14,922 nt of DNA from Gemmatimonadota bacterium (GTDB lineage: Bacteria; Latescibacterota; UBA2968; UBA8231): NCBI GenBank assembly GCA_018673255.1, contig JABHDC010000004.1, positions 1-14,922 on the forward strand. Reading direction: 5' to 3'. Within the stretch, counting starts at the first letter, position 1. Each line of letters starts with the position of its first letter. A program made the translations under genes and the position numbers. Shown piece after piece: positions 7,623-14,914 of the stretch. A model generated the notes under the pieces. That model ran no database searches and was not told where the DNA came from. It was given only the letters and a program-made list of their open reading frames with translations.

Positions 7623-8927
7623 ATGATGAGAAAAATGGCCATTCTTGGCCTCGCACTGTTCGTTGCGGCGCCCTCGTGGGCGGGCAACGGCAATATGCTG
7701 CACGGCTTTGGTGCGGTGAACAGTTCAATGGGCGGCGCTGGTGCTGGCCTCTGGGTAGATGACCCGGTCGGCGCGTTGATGTTCAACCCGGCATTGATCT
7801 CTCAGTCTGATGGAAATCACGTGTTCTTCGGGACTGAGTTCTTCAAGGACGGGGTCGGGATTGACGTGACCCTTGCCAACGGCATCACCGGCACCGCAGA
7901 TCCATCGAGCCAGCTGGGCATTCTCCCGGCCATTGGCTGGACCATGCAGGAAGAGGGCAGCAAGCTTGGCTTCGGCTTTGGCCTGATTGCCATCGCCGGT
8001 TTCCGCACCGACTATCCGGAAGACCCGGCCAGCATCGCCTTCGCGCAGCCGCCGGCGGGGTTCGGACGCATCTACACCGACCATCGGGTGGTCAAGATCC
8101 CGGCGGCCGTCTCATACCAGGCCAACGACAAGCTGGCCTTGGGGCTCTCCGTAAACATCTACGCTGGCGAGCTCGCCATTGCCCCGCTGCCCTGGCAGGT
8201 CTTCGATGTGGTGGGTGACGACGATTCCAATCGTTTCTACGCGCAGGGCGACGGCCTGGACCTGTCGTTTGCCTGGTCCATTCAGCCCGCGTTCTTCTAC
8301 GAGGTCAGCGACCTGATCTCGGTGGGTGGGTCACTCACGACGGAGCAGGATTTCGCTGAGTTCAGGTGGAACTCGACGTTCGCCCATCCGGATGATCCGA
8401 ACTACGGCAAGCACCGCCGCCTCGGGTTCGACCTCGATGGCCCGATGAACGTCACCATGGGTGTGGGGATCACGCCGGGCGGCAAGACCGAGATCGCCGC
8501 TGACGTGACCTGGCTGAAATACGAGGGCGTCGGTGGCTTCGGCCTGCCAGGCGGTATCGTCGACCGTATCATTCAGCCCTTCGGTTGGCACAACGTCTGG
8601 GCCTACAAAATCGGCGCCGTGCACCAGGTCAATGACACGCACACGCTGCGCCTCGGCTACAACTACGGCAGCGTGATGATGCCGGAGAAGAACGTCCTGA
8701 CTGCCACGGGCGCGCCCGCATTCTTCAAGCACCATTTCTCCGTGGGCCACACCTTGCAGGTCAACGAATTCATGCAGGCCAACATGGGCTTCTACTACGT
8801 CCCGAGATCGGGTGCCACTGGCCCCTTCATCAACCTGGACGGCGATACAGTAGGAACCGTGAAGGAGACGAACACACTGACGTCGCTTCAGGTTGGCCTG
8901 AGCTGGAGTTTTGGCGGAAGTAGTTAG
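7623..8927 (+). CDS. OmpP1/FadL/TodX-family outer-membrane transporter
   Basis: Predicted outer-membrane beta-barrel that lets hydrophobic molecules such as long-chain fatty acids or hydrocarbons across the outer membrane. The start at 7623 gives a clean signal peptide (MMRKMAILGLALFVAAPSWA, cleavage after residue 20). The mature N-terminus has the family hallmark of a glycine-rich plug segment (GFGAVNSSMGGAGAG) followed by DDPVGALMFNPALIS, the typical D-A-xx-NPA block. Alternating aromatic/polar strands run to the C-terminus, which ends in LQVGLSWSFGGSS, close to the usual barrel-closing strand though not ending in an aromatic residue. 434 aa is normal for the family. It is the last gene of the plus-strand run, 55 bases after the SGNH-like gene, and is followed by a terminator. 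The substrate cannot be told from sequence; fatty acid or another lipid fits the neighbours. Confidence 0.93.
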   Translation: MMRKMAILGLALFVAAPSWAGNGNMLHGFGAVNSSMGGAGAGLWVDDPVGALMFNPALISQSDGNHVFFGTEFFKDGVGIDVTLANGITGTADPSSQLGILPAIGWTMQEEGSKLGFGFGLIAIAGFRTDYPEDPASIAFAQPPAGFGRIYTDHRVVKIPAAVSYQANDKLALGLSVNIYAGELAIAPLPWQVFDVVGDDDSNRFYAQGDGLDLSFAWSIQPAFFYEVSDLISVGGSLTTEQDFAEFRWNSTFAHPDDPNYGKHRRLGFDLDGPMNVTMGVGITPGGKTEIAADVTWLKYEGVGGFGLPGGIVDRIIQPFGWHNVWAYKIGAVHQVNDTHTLRLGYNYGSVMMPEKNVLTATGAPAFFKHHFSVGHTLQVNEFMQANMGFYYVPRSGATGPFINLDGDTVGTVKETNTLTSLQVGLSWSFGGSS

Positions 8928-9023
8928 CCGAAGTCACATCTGAGCTGGTCTGATCGACAGATGACGGACCGGACATGCGTGATATCTGAGGTGGGAGCAG
9001 CGCGTCAGATGAAGCCGGCAATG

Positions 9024-9056
9024 AGAGAGGCGAGGGCTTACAGCTCTCGCCTCTTT
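9024..9056 (+). terminator. Intrinsic terminator after the FadL-type gene
   Basis: AGAGGCGAG (9026-9034) pairs perfectly with CTCGCCTCT (9046-9054). The stem continues inward with one G-U and two G-C pairs to a 5-base loop TTACA (9038-9042), and outward with one more G-U and one A-U. A T-rich tail (TTTGCTGTTCTGCTTT) follows on the plus strand. It lies about 100 bases after the FadL stop and 29 before the end of the convergent minus-strand gene, so it may also help stop transcription from the other side, though the minus-strand tail is not T-rich. Confidence 0.82.
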
Positions 9057-9084
9057 GCTGTTCTGCTTTGGTGTTCAGGCGGCG

Positions 9085-10275
9085 TCAGGTGCGCCAGTAG
9101 GTCGACTCGGTGGATGCCGTGTAGTCGAAGTGCAGGTGAGGCGTCTGGATCACCTCGTCCTCCTGCGCACGAGAGTCGAGCCCGGCGGCGGTGAGCCCCG
9201 TCGTCAGCAGGGTTCGCTCCACAGGGTAAGAGGTCTTGCCCGTGTCGAGCATGGCCTCGATGTGGTGCACCTGGGGACTGAAGAAACTGGCCAGGCTCTT
9301 GGTTGTGGGAACAGGCAGATACATCTGCGTGGAAAGGGGCTCATCCCTCCCTCCAAGCCGGGCGGCGAAGTTGAAGTCGCCCACCAGGCCATTGGCGGCG
9401 AAGATCGTGCAGCGCAGGCCATCATGATGTTCGTATTGATACGCCCAGGGATCCTTCACCAGCTGACGTAGATCGTCGATGGTCGGCAGTGTGTTGTTGA
9501 ATCCCGGGCGCGCCGGCGTCAGCTGGTGGCTGCGACACAGGCAGGCCTCGAACAACTCACGCGACCACACGCCATCGTGATGCGCTTGCCAGAGTTCATC
9601 CCCTCGGTACGACTTCACCCACTTCACACCCGTCTCACCCCCGGCCCGGCGTTCGACCATGGACTGCACCGTCTCGTAGGCATGGAAGTCGCCGCCATCG
9701 ATCCAGCTGGAGCAGACGCACATCGCTTCTTCCACGGTGGCGCCCAGGGGCATGTCGATGGATGGGGTCCGCCAGGTGATGGGCAGGGACGAACCGGCCA
9801 TGAAGGGGAAGTCGAGTTCGAGCGATGTGTCGTACATCGCCCGAGCCCAGTCCCAATTCCAGGATAGATGTTTGTCGTTGAAGACCGGCACCGATCGTCC
9901 GCAGGATCTGAAGACGGTCGCCATCTGCTGGAAAAACTCGTAACGGGGCCACAGGGTCTGGCCCTTGTCGTTGATGGCGTAGTCGCCGTGTTCAGCGATG
10001 AGGAGCACACCGTCCACGGCCAGATCAGATCCACCACAGGTCAGTGCATCGCCGATGGTGGGGTAGATCGTCAGGCCTTCGTGTCGTGCCGCCCGTTCAC
10101 CGCTGACATCATCGTCGCCGACCTGGTCGACATAGAGGGCGACGACGTCGACATCAGGGCGGTGATGCCGCCCATTCCAGCCATAACCCTCCAGGAATCG
10201 GTCGACGATATGCTGGGCGTGGGCATGTTTCCGGTAAATGGAAACGAGAGCGGCAATCCTCTTGCGTGTACTCAT
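9085..10275 (-). CDS. Conserved Rossmann-like protein of unknown function
   Basis: 396 residues from the ATG at 10275; the longer open frame upstream runs through the methyltransferase gene and is not used. The N-terminal about 130 residues look like a nucleotide-binding Rossmann-type domain related to Gfo/Idh/MocA proteins: RKRIAALVSIYRKHAHAQHI, then VDVVALYVDQ, then TIGDALTCGG and VDGVLLIAEHGDY (Glu95-His96-Gly97-Asp98). Further blocks are PVFNDKHLSW (130-139), MAGSSLPITWR (159-169) and an ERRAGGETGVKWV segment. I remember this set of blocks from uncharacterised proteins common in planctomycetes and similar genomes, but no activity is known to me and a classic GxGxxG is not evident. No signal peptide. 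Its start codon overlaps the upstream stop (TGATG at 10277-10273), which indicates translational coupling to the methyltransferase. Confidence 0.85.
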   Translation of the reverse strand: MSTRKRIAALVSIYRKHAHAQHIVDRFLEGYGWNGRHHRPDVDVVALYVDQVGDDDVSGERAARHEGLTIYPTIGDALTCGGSDLAVDGVLLIAEHGDYAINDKGQTLWPRYEFFQQMATVFRSCGRSVPVFNDKHLSWNWDWARAMYDTSLELDFPFMAGSSLPITWRTPSIDMPLGATVEEAMCVCSSWIDGGDFHAYETVQSMVERRAGGETGVKWVKSYRGDELWQAHHDGVWSRELFEACLCRSHQLTPARPGFNNTLPTIDDLRQLVKDPWAYQYEHHDGLRCTIFAANGLVGDFNFAARLGGRDEPLSTQMYLPVPTTKSLASFFSPQVHHIEAMLDTGKTSYPVERTLLTTGLTAAGLDSRAQEDEVIQTPHLHFDYTASTESTYWRT

Positions 10276-10880
10276 CAGGCGATGGCGGGTAGCACTCGTT
10301 CCCCGCCGCGATATTCGTGCACTCCCTGATTGGCCATGTTCACCAGCAGTGTGGCGTCCTTGCCCCCGTGGGTGCGCATCAGGTCGACCATCATGTCGAC
10401 CTCGCCATCCCAAGGGAAGGCGAAGACGACGTCGAACTCCGGCAGCTGGTGCCCCAGTTCGTCGTAGCCTGCCGTGCCTTCACCGATCGTACCCATGCGG
10501 CCGTCTCCACTCTCCGGTTCCCAGCGGTAGGCGGTAGGCAGGAAGCTGCCGGCGGCGAACCGCGCTTTGGAGTCATTGCGGGTGGCCAGTTCACGGGCCG
10601 TCTCGACCAGGTCTGCGTCCAGTTCGATGCCGAAGGCTTCGTAGCCCAGCAGGTCGGCCATGATCGTGATGACCCCGGTGGCGGAACCCCATTCGAGGAA
10701 GCGGGTATCCGACGCTCTATACTGAATCAGCGCCTGCAGGACGACCTGATAGTTGGCTGGCAGGAAAGGGTGCCACTGCTGGCTGCGCACTTCCTCATCG
10801 AAGCGCGCGGCCATCTCGACTCCCTCCTGACACAGTCCATCGAGACGTCCCTGAAGGTGCTGGTCGAGGTCCGGGTTCAT
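10275..10880 (-). CDS. Small class I SAM-dependent methyltransferase
   Basis: 201 residues. Motif I is FLEWGSATG (61-69, in place of ExGxGxG), followed by the acidic ribose-binding block FGIELDADLVETA (Glu86), an SFLP segment after strand 3, and the motif IV region FDVVFAFPWDGE (149-160). This is the normal order for a class I Rossmann methyltransferase. The family is otherwise unassigned and the substrate is unknown; the operon partner GH29 suggests a small molecule or sugar (inference). The ATG at 10880 is chosen because upstream in-frame sequence lies in the fucosidase gene; its Shine-Dalgarno is poor. The stop overlaps the next start by one base (TGATG), and the gene begins 49 bases after the fucosidase stop. 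Confidence 0.88.
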   Translation of the reverse strand: MNPDLDQHLQGRLDGLCQEGVEMAARFDEEVRSQQWHPFLPANYQVVLQALIQYRASDTRFLEWGSATGVITIMADLLGYEAFGIELDADLVETARELATRNDSKARFAAGSFLPTAYRWEPESGDGRMGTIGEGTAGYDELGHQLPEFDVVFAFPWDGEVDMMVDLMRTHGGKDATLLVNMANQGVHEYRGGERVLPAIA

Positions 10881-10907
10881 TGATTGCCCATCGTGTAGGG
10901 GGCGCGT

Positions 10908-10929
10908 GCCGGCATGTCGAAAAGCCGGC
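10908..10929 (-). other. Small GC hairpin between fucosidase and methyltransferase genes
   Basis: Two GCCGGC copies (10908-10913 and 10924-10929) can pair across a 10-base loop, directly after the fucosidase stop codon. On the minus strand the loop is TTTTCGACAT and no T-run follows, so it is not a convincing terminator. It could modulate read-through or protect the message end. The short stem makes chance formation quite possible. Confidence 0.3.
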
Positions 10930-12165
10930 TCATCCGACCTCGACTTCGGCGACGCGAACAACGCGATCCACGCCATAGGGATACCCCGTGGCGTCGATGC
11001 ACAGCAAGCCCGCATCATGCGTAAAGGCGAGAGACTCCTCATTGTCGATCCAGCGAACACTCGAGACGGTGCGGTCGAGACCGCGAAATGCTCGGGGTCC
11101 GGCGCCGCCGCCACCCACTGTGACGTGGGCGTCACCGCCGACCGCCAGATGGTGGATGAAGAGGTAGAGTTTTCCATCTGCTTCGAGAGCGAAGTCGGCG
11201 CCATTGCCGGTCACCGTCGAGGGCGTTCCATGGTAGATCACTGACTCATGGGCGCCGATCCATTCGCCCGCGCGCCGCAGCGTCGCCGCCTCGTAGTCGG
11301 GAATCTGACCCTGTGCCGTGGGACCCACATTGAGCAGGTAGTTGGCGCCGACCTTGCGGCAGGCGCACAGATTCTCAATCACATCGCCAGGGCAGAGGTA
11401 GTTGAAGTCCTCGGCGCCGATCCCCCAGTGGCGATTCATGGTCTGACACATCTCGGCGGCGATGTGTTTCGGCATGCCCTCGCGGTCCATGGGGGTCGGT
11501 CGGCCCTGCTCAAAGGTGACAGAGTCGATCTCGGGATGCCCGACGGTGCCCTTGGCGCCCAGGCCCGTGTTGTTGATGATCATTGCCTCCGGCTGCAGTC
11601 GGCGGATCATGCCGTAGAGGCGGTCCTCTTTCCAGTCAGCATCGGGCTTGCTCCAGTTGCCGTCGAACCACAAGCCGCCCAGTTCACCGTAATGTGTGCA
11701 CAGGACTTCCACTGAGCTATGCAGGTAGTCGAGGTAGGCGTCGAAGTCGTCGTTGAAGCTGGGTTGATACCAGTCGAGGGTCGTGTGATAGAAGAAGGGG
11801 ATGATCCCTTCGGCGCGGCAGCCCTCGACGAATTCGGCAGCCAGATCGCGGCCTGCTGCGGCATGGGGCGCATCGTGATCGCTCAAGCCCCGCGTGTCGT
11901 AGAGTGAGAACCCATCGTGGTGCCGGCTGGTCAGTGTGATGTACTTCATGCCGGCGGCGCGTGCCGTGGCGGCAATGGCGCGCGCATCGAATCCTTCAGC
12001 GGTGAAGGTCTTCTTCAGTTCGACATACTCGTCCATCGGGATCTTGCGCAGATGCTGCACCCACTCGCCCTGACCGAGCTGGGCGTAGAGCCCCCAATGG
12101 ATGAACATGCCGTAGCCGAGCCGTTCGAAGCGTGCGACGTGAGGCAATGGGATGGGAACGGCCAT
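10930..12165 (-). CDS. GH29 alpha-L-fucosidase, probably cytoplasmic
   Basis: Predicted retaining glycoside hydrolase of family 29, releasing L-fucose from fucosylated glycans. GH29 landmarks appear in order: GYGMFIHWGLYA (18-29), YITLTSRHHDGFSLYDT (75-91), the nucleophile block GGLWFDGNWSKPD with Asp168 as the expected nucleophile, IINNTG, and the closing LLNVGPTAQGQIP (277-289). A C-terminal beta domain (about 315-411) contains VTGNGADFALEADGKLYLFI. The length of 411 aa is near that of bacterial catalytic-only enzymes. The ATG at 12165 has AAGGA 5 bases upstream, and residue 1 leads straight into the enzyme with no signal peptide, so the substrate is probably an imported oligosaccharide or fucoside. 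The longer open frame to 12369 overlaps the lipoprotein gene and is rejected. The acid/base residue cannot be assigned by eye. Confidence 0.95.
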   Translation of the reverse strand: MAVPIPLPHVARFERLGYGMFIHWGLYAQLGQGEWVQHLRKIPMDEYVELKKTFTAEGFDARAIAATARAAGMKYITLTSRHHDGFSLYDTRGLSDHDAPHAAAGRDLAAEFVEGCRAEGIIPFFYHTTLDWYQPSFNDDFDAYLDYLHSSVEVLCTHYGELGGLWFDGNWSKPDADWKEDRLYGMIRRLQPEAMIINNTGLGAKGTVGHPEIDSVTFEQGRPTPMDREGMPKHIAAEMCQTMNRHWGIGAEDFNYLCPGDVIENLCACRKVGANYLLNVGPTAQGQIPDYEAATLRRAGEWIGAHESVIYHGTPSTVTGNGADFALEADGKLYLFIHHLAVGGDAHVTVGGGGAGPRAFRGLDRTVSSVRWIDNEESLAFTHDAGLLCIDATGYPYGVDRVVRVAEVEVG

Positions 12166-12170
12166 GGCGA

Positions 12171-12175
12171 TCCTT
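12171..12175 (-). promoter_or_regulatory. Shine-Dalgarno AAGGA for the GH29 gene
   Basis: Read on the minus strand, AAGGA lies 5 bases before the ATG at 12165. It fixes the start of the fucosidase and rules out the 68-residue N-terminal extension. Confidence 0.7.
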
Positions 12176-12272
12176 TTCGCTTGTTGGGGCATCGGTGCAG
12201 GTATCCCAGAAGAAACGGCAGGATGGCCCTCACCGCACTTCTGTTTGCGCTGGGTATGGAGCTGGTATTGGA

Positions 12273-12965
12273 TCAGTGCAGGGGGCGTCCGCAACCGTGG
12301 AACATGCGCCCATCGAGGGAGACCATGACCGTCGTGGGGAATTGCTCGCCGCTCATGGTGTCCGCACACGGCTCACCCGAGAGCGTGACGGTCAACTGAT
12401 GTTCGTCATCTGTCGTCTCGAATACGGTGCGTCGTGCAGCCAGGTCGGTGACCGGGTCCGGGCAGGGCGTGGTCACTTCACTCTGGCCGTAGTCGTAGAT
12501 GAATCGCATCTGACGGCCCTCGCGAAGCTCCAGCGTCCAACCGGGTTCGTTACCCACGGCCCGAAAGTCGACACCGGAGAGTTTGGCATGCTCCCAGATG
12601 GAGCGTCGGCGATTCTCACGACAGGGCTTCTGTCGGACTCCGTCGACCTCGAGCAGGGCTTCGGCGCCATGGGTCCACAGCAGGACACCATCACCCTCGT
12701 AGCGGGCTCCACTGGCGGCGCGGGTCTGCCCCAGTACCAGGTAGGGGCGGCTGAATTGTGGTGGGAGCCACACGGCGATCTCACCCGGTCCCGTGCGTGT
12801 CACGAGCTCGAAGCGTGTCGCTTCATCACCACACTCGTAGACGAAAGTCTGCGCGCCCCGTTGTGGCAGCATGGGGGGGATTGATGGTGGTGGTGGCGCT
12901 GGAGTCCGGCAGGCACTCAGGAGAAGACCCAGGACCATGAGACGTATCAGAGTGTGGTTCGGCAT
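12273..12965 (-). CDS. Lipoprotein with MliC-like domain and a second GNEPGW domain
   Basis: 230 residues from ATG 12965. The signal sequence ends in a lipobox (LLLSAC, Cys19), followed by a proline-rich linker, so this is a lipid-anchored envelope protein. Residues about 41-108 match the MliC family of C-type lysozyme inhibitors: FVYECGDEATRFEL, LPPQFSRPYLVLGQ, SGARYEGDGVLLWTHGAEALLEVDG. Residues about 125-230 form a second domain with GNEPGW (128-133) and a terminal GCGRPL, which recalls the COG3650-type domain. This pairing is seen in other Gram-negative lipoproteins. Its job could be protection against lysozyme, or it may merely share the fold. The ATG at 12965 puts the lipobox at a normal distance, although no good Shine-Dalgarno precedes it; the frame opens further to 13061. 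It is 107 bases upstream of the fucosidase, so co-transcription is possible but not certain. Confidence 0.87.
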   Translation of the reverse strand: MPNHTLIRLMVLGLLLSACRTPAPPPPSIPPMLPQRGAQTFVYECGDEATRFELVTRTGPGEIAVWLPPQFSRPYLVLGQTRAASGARYEGDGVLLWTHGAEALLEVDGVRQKPCRENRRRSIWEHAKLSGVDFRAVGNEPGWTLELREGRQMRFIYDYGQSEVTTPCPDPVTDLAARRTVFETTDDEHQLTVTLSGEPCADTMSGEQFPTTVMVSLDGRMFHGCGRPLH

Positions 12966-13107
12966 AGGATGAAGATAGGGACGGGAGCTGGTCGTCACGC
13001 GAGTCGGGGGCCGCCCTTGCCGCAGCCGGTGAACCTGACCCATCATACCGTGGGTGGTCATTCAGAAGATGGTGCATGCGGGACCGCCGGAAATCAGAGC
13101 CCAAACC

Positions 13108-13113
13108 AGGTGA
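13108..13113 (+). promoter_or_regulatory. Candidate Shine-Dalgarno AGGTGA for the Asp-box gene
   Basis: AGGTGA lies 10 bases before the ATG at 13124. The alternatives at 13076 and 13139 have weaker upstream sequence. This supports, but does not prove, the 13124 start. Confidence 0.45.
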
Positions 13114-13123
13114 GATAGCGCAG

Positions 13124-14914
13124 ATGGCACAGGCCGGCATGGATTGGCGAAATATCGATGCAGGACTCGAGATCCCGACGGCGACCTACAGCGATCAGCC
13201 GTATGTGGTGAAGACCGATGACGGCGCCTGGTTGTGCGTGATGACGACGGGCGCCGGACGCGAGGGGCAGGCCGGACAACATGTGGTGAGTCTGCGCAGC
13301 GAGGATCGGGGCAAGTCGTGGGCGGCACCGGTCCCCCTGGAGCCGGCCGATGGTCCTGAAGCCTCCTACGCGGTGTTGCTGAAGGTGCCAGGCGGCCGGG
13401 TCTATGCCTTTTACAATCACAATACCGACAACATTCGCCGCGTGAAGGCTGACAACCCACCCTACTCGGATGGCTACAACACCCGTGTCGATTCTCTCGG
13501 TCACTACGTCCTCAAATACAGCGACGACCACGGCCGTACCTGGAGTGCCGATCGATATGATGTACCCATGCGGGAGATGGAGATTGATCGCAACAATGCA
13601 GACGGCGGGGCGCTCAGATACTTCTGGAATGTGGGCAAGGCTTTCACTCACAATGGCGCCGGCTTCGCGTCATTGCACAAGGTCGGCGGATTTGGCGAGG
13701 GGTTCTTCACCAGCTCAGAGGGCGTTCTGCTGCGCAGTGAGGGTCTGCTGAGCGGGGATGACCCGAGCCAATTCGACTGGGAGACACTGCCGGACGGAGA
13801 TCAGGGTCTGCGCACGCCGGCCGATGGGGGCGGCACCGTGGCTGAGGAACACAGCTACAGTGTGCTCAGTGACGGGTCCTTCTATGTCGTGTATCGAACC
13901 ATCGATGGTTACCCGACCTGCGCCTACAGCCGCGACGAGGGCCGCACGTGGTCGGCGCCAGAATACAAGAGATTCGCAGATGGTCGCGTGATGAAACATC
14001 CACGCGCGGCCAATTTCGCCTGGCGCTGCGAGAATGGGAAGTATCTCTACTGGTTCCACAATCACGGTGGAAGATTCGTGAATCGATCCAATGGCTACAA
14101 TGATCGAAATCCGGTGTGGATCTGTGCAGGGGAAGAGGTCGATGGCCCCGACGGCAGACTCATTGCCTGGTCACAACCGGAGGTCGTTCTGTACGATAAC
14201 GACCCCTTTGTTCGCATGAGTTATCCCGATCTGCTGGAGGACGGCGGTGCGTTGTTTCTGACCGAGACGCAGAAGGACAAGGCGCGCATTCACGAGATCG
14301 ACGCTGGCTTCCTGCAGAAGTTGTGGGGGCAGTTTGAGGCACGCGAAGTGACCGAAGAGGGATTGGTTGTGCAGTGGGCCGGCACGGGGCCTGCACAAGT
14401 CGAGATGCCCGCGCTGCCGGAGTACCTGACACGTGACAATGGGCGGCACGACTACGGCACGAAGGACCTGGCAGCCGGGGCGACCGTCGAGGTCGTGCTG
14501 CATCTCTCCTCTCTTGAAGAGGGCCAGGTCCTGCTGGACACCCGCTCCATCGAGGGCAAGGGGATGGTGCTGCAGACGACGCGCCGGGGCACGGTGGAAA
14601 TCGTGCTGGATGATGGACGCACGCAGAATCGCTGGGACAGTGATGAAGGTCTGCTGATCGCCGGTCAGACCCAGCATGTGGGTATCGTCATCGATGGGGG
14701 ACCCAAGACGATCTCTTTCATCGTGGATGGTGCGCTGTGTGATGGTGGGGAGCAACGGCAATTCGGCTGGGGACGATTCAATCCGCATCTGCGTGACCTG
14801 AATGGTGCCCCGCAACTGGAGATCGGCGTCGGTGTGCAGATGGTGCGTGTGTACGACCGGGCCCTGATGACCAGTGAGGTGATCGGCAACGGTCGGGCGA
14901 CGCAGGTTGGATGA
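13124..14914 (+). CDS. Sialidase-like Asp-box beta-propeller protein with C-terminal LamG-like domain
   Basis: 596 residues from ATG 13124. Three Asp-boxes of the SxDxGxxW type are visible: SEDRGKSW (59-66), SDDHGRTW (133-140) and SRDEGRTW (269-276), marking a sialidase-type propeller over about residues 10-400. Other conserved-looking blocks are YSDQPYVVKTDDGAWLCVM near the N-terminus, AEEHSYSVLSDGSFYVVYR, and SYPDLLEDGGALFLTETQ near the propeller end. Residues about 440-590 look like a concanavalin-type (LamG) jelly roll (TVEVVLHLSSLEEGQVLLDTR, then VQMVRVYDRALM). This resembles GH33-like or related exo-glycosidases, but the catalytic Tyr/Glu/Asp and Arg triad cannot be assigned by eye, so the substrate need not be sialic acid. 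No signal peptide is seen with any start (13076, 13124 or 13139). It is divergent from the lipoprotein-fucosidase run and may share its control region. Confidence 0.88.
   Translation: MAQAGMDWRNIDAGLEIPTATYSDQPYVVKTDDGAWLCVMTTGAGREGQAGQHVVSLRSEDRGKSWAAPVPLEPADGPEASYAVLLKVPGGRVYAFYNHNTDNIRRVKADNPPYSDGYNTRVDSLGHYVLKYSDDHGRTWSADRYDVPMREMEIDRNNADGGALRYFWNVGKAFTHNGAGFASLHKVGGFGEGFFTSSEGVLLRSEGLLSGDDPSQFDWETLPDGDQGLRTPADGGGTVAEEHSYSVLSDGSFYVVYRTIDGYPTCAYSRDEGRTWSAPEYKRFADGRVMKHPRAANFAWRCENGKYLYWFHNHGGRFVNRSNGYNDRNPVWICAGEEVDGPDGRLIAWSQPEVVLYDNDPFVRMSYPDLLEDGGALFLTETQKDKARIHEIDAGFLQKLWGQFEAREVTEEGLVVQWAGTGPAQVEMPALPEYLTRDNGRHDYGTKDLAAGATVEVVLHLSSLEEGQVLLDTRSIEGKGMVLQTTRRGTVEIVLDDGRTQNRWDSDEGLLIAGQTQHVGIVIDGGPKTISFIVDGALCDGGEQRQFGWGRFNPHLRDLNGAPQLEIGVGVQMVRVYDRALMTSEVIGNGRATQVG

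Noticed and set aside
12132..12884. 250-codon open frame on the plus strand
   Set aside because: It runs antisense to the lipoprotein gene, whose lipobox and MliC motifs show the true frame.
13017..13046. Possible sigma-70 promoter (TTGCCG, 18 bases, CATCAT) before the Asp-box gene
   Set aside because: Only 4 of 6 matches in each box in GC-rich DNA; too weak to list as a feature without a mapped transcription start.
12966..13061. Longer N-terminus for the lipoprotein (ATG 13061)
   Set aside because: It would place 32 Arg/Pro-rich residues ahead of a normal lipoprotein signal peptide; start 12965 gives a typical Cys19 lipobox.
13076..13123. ATG 13076 as the start of the Asp-box protein
   Set aside because: It adds 16 charged residues unlike the rest of the fold and has no better ribosome-binding site; 13124 has AGGTGA upstream. 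The choice remains open.
14171..14815. 214-codon open frame on the minus strand
   Set aside because: Fully antisense to the Asp-box/LamG gene, whose translation shows clear domains.
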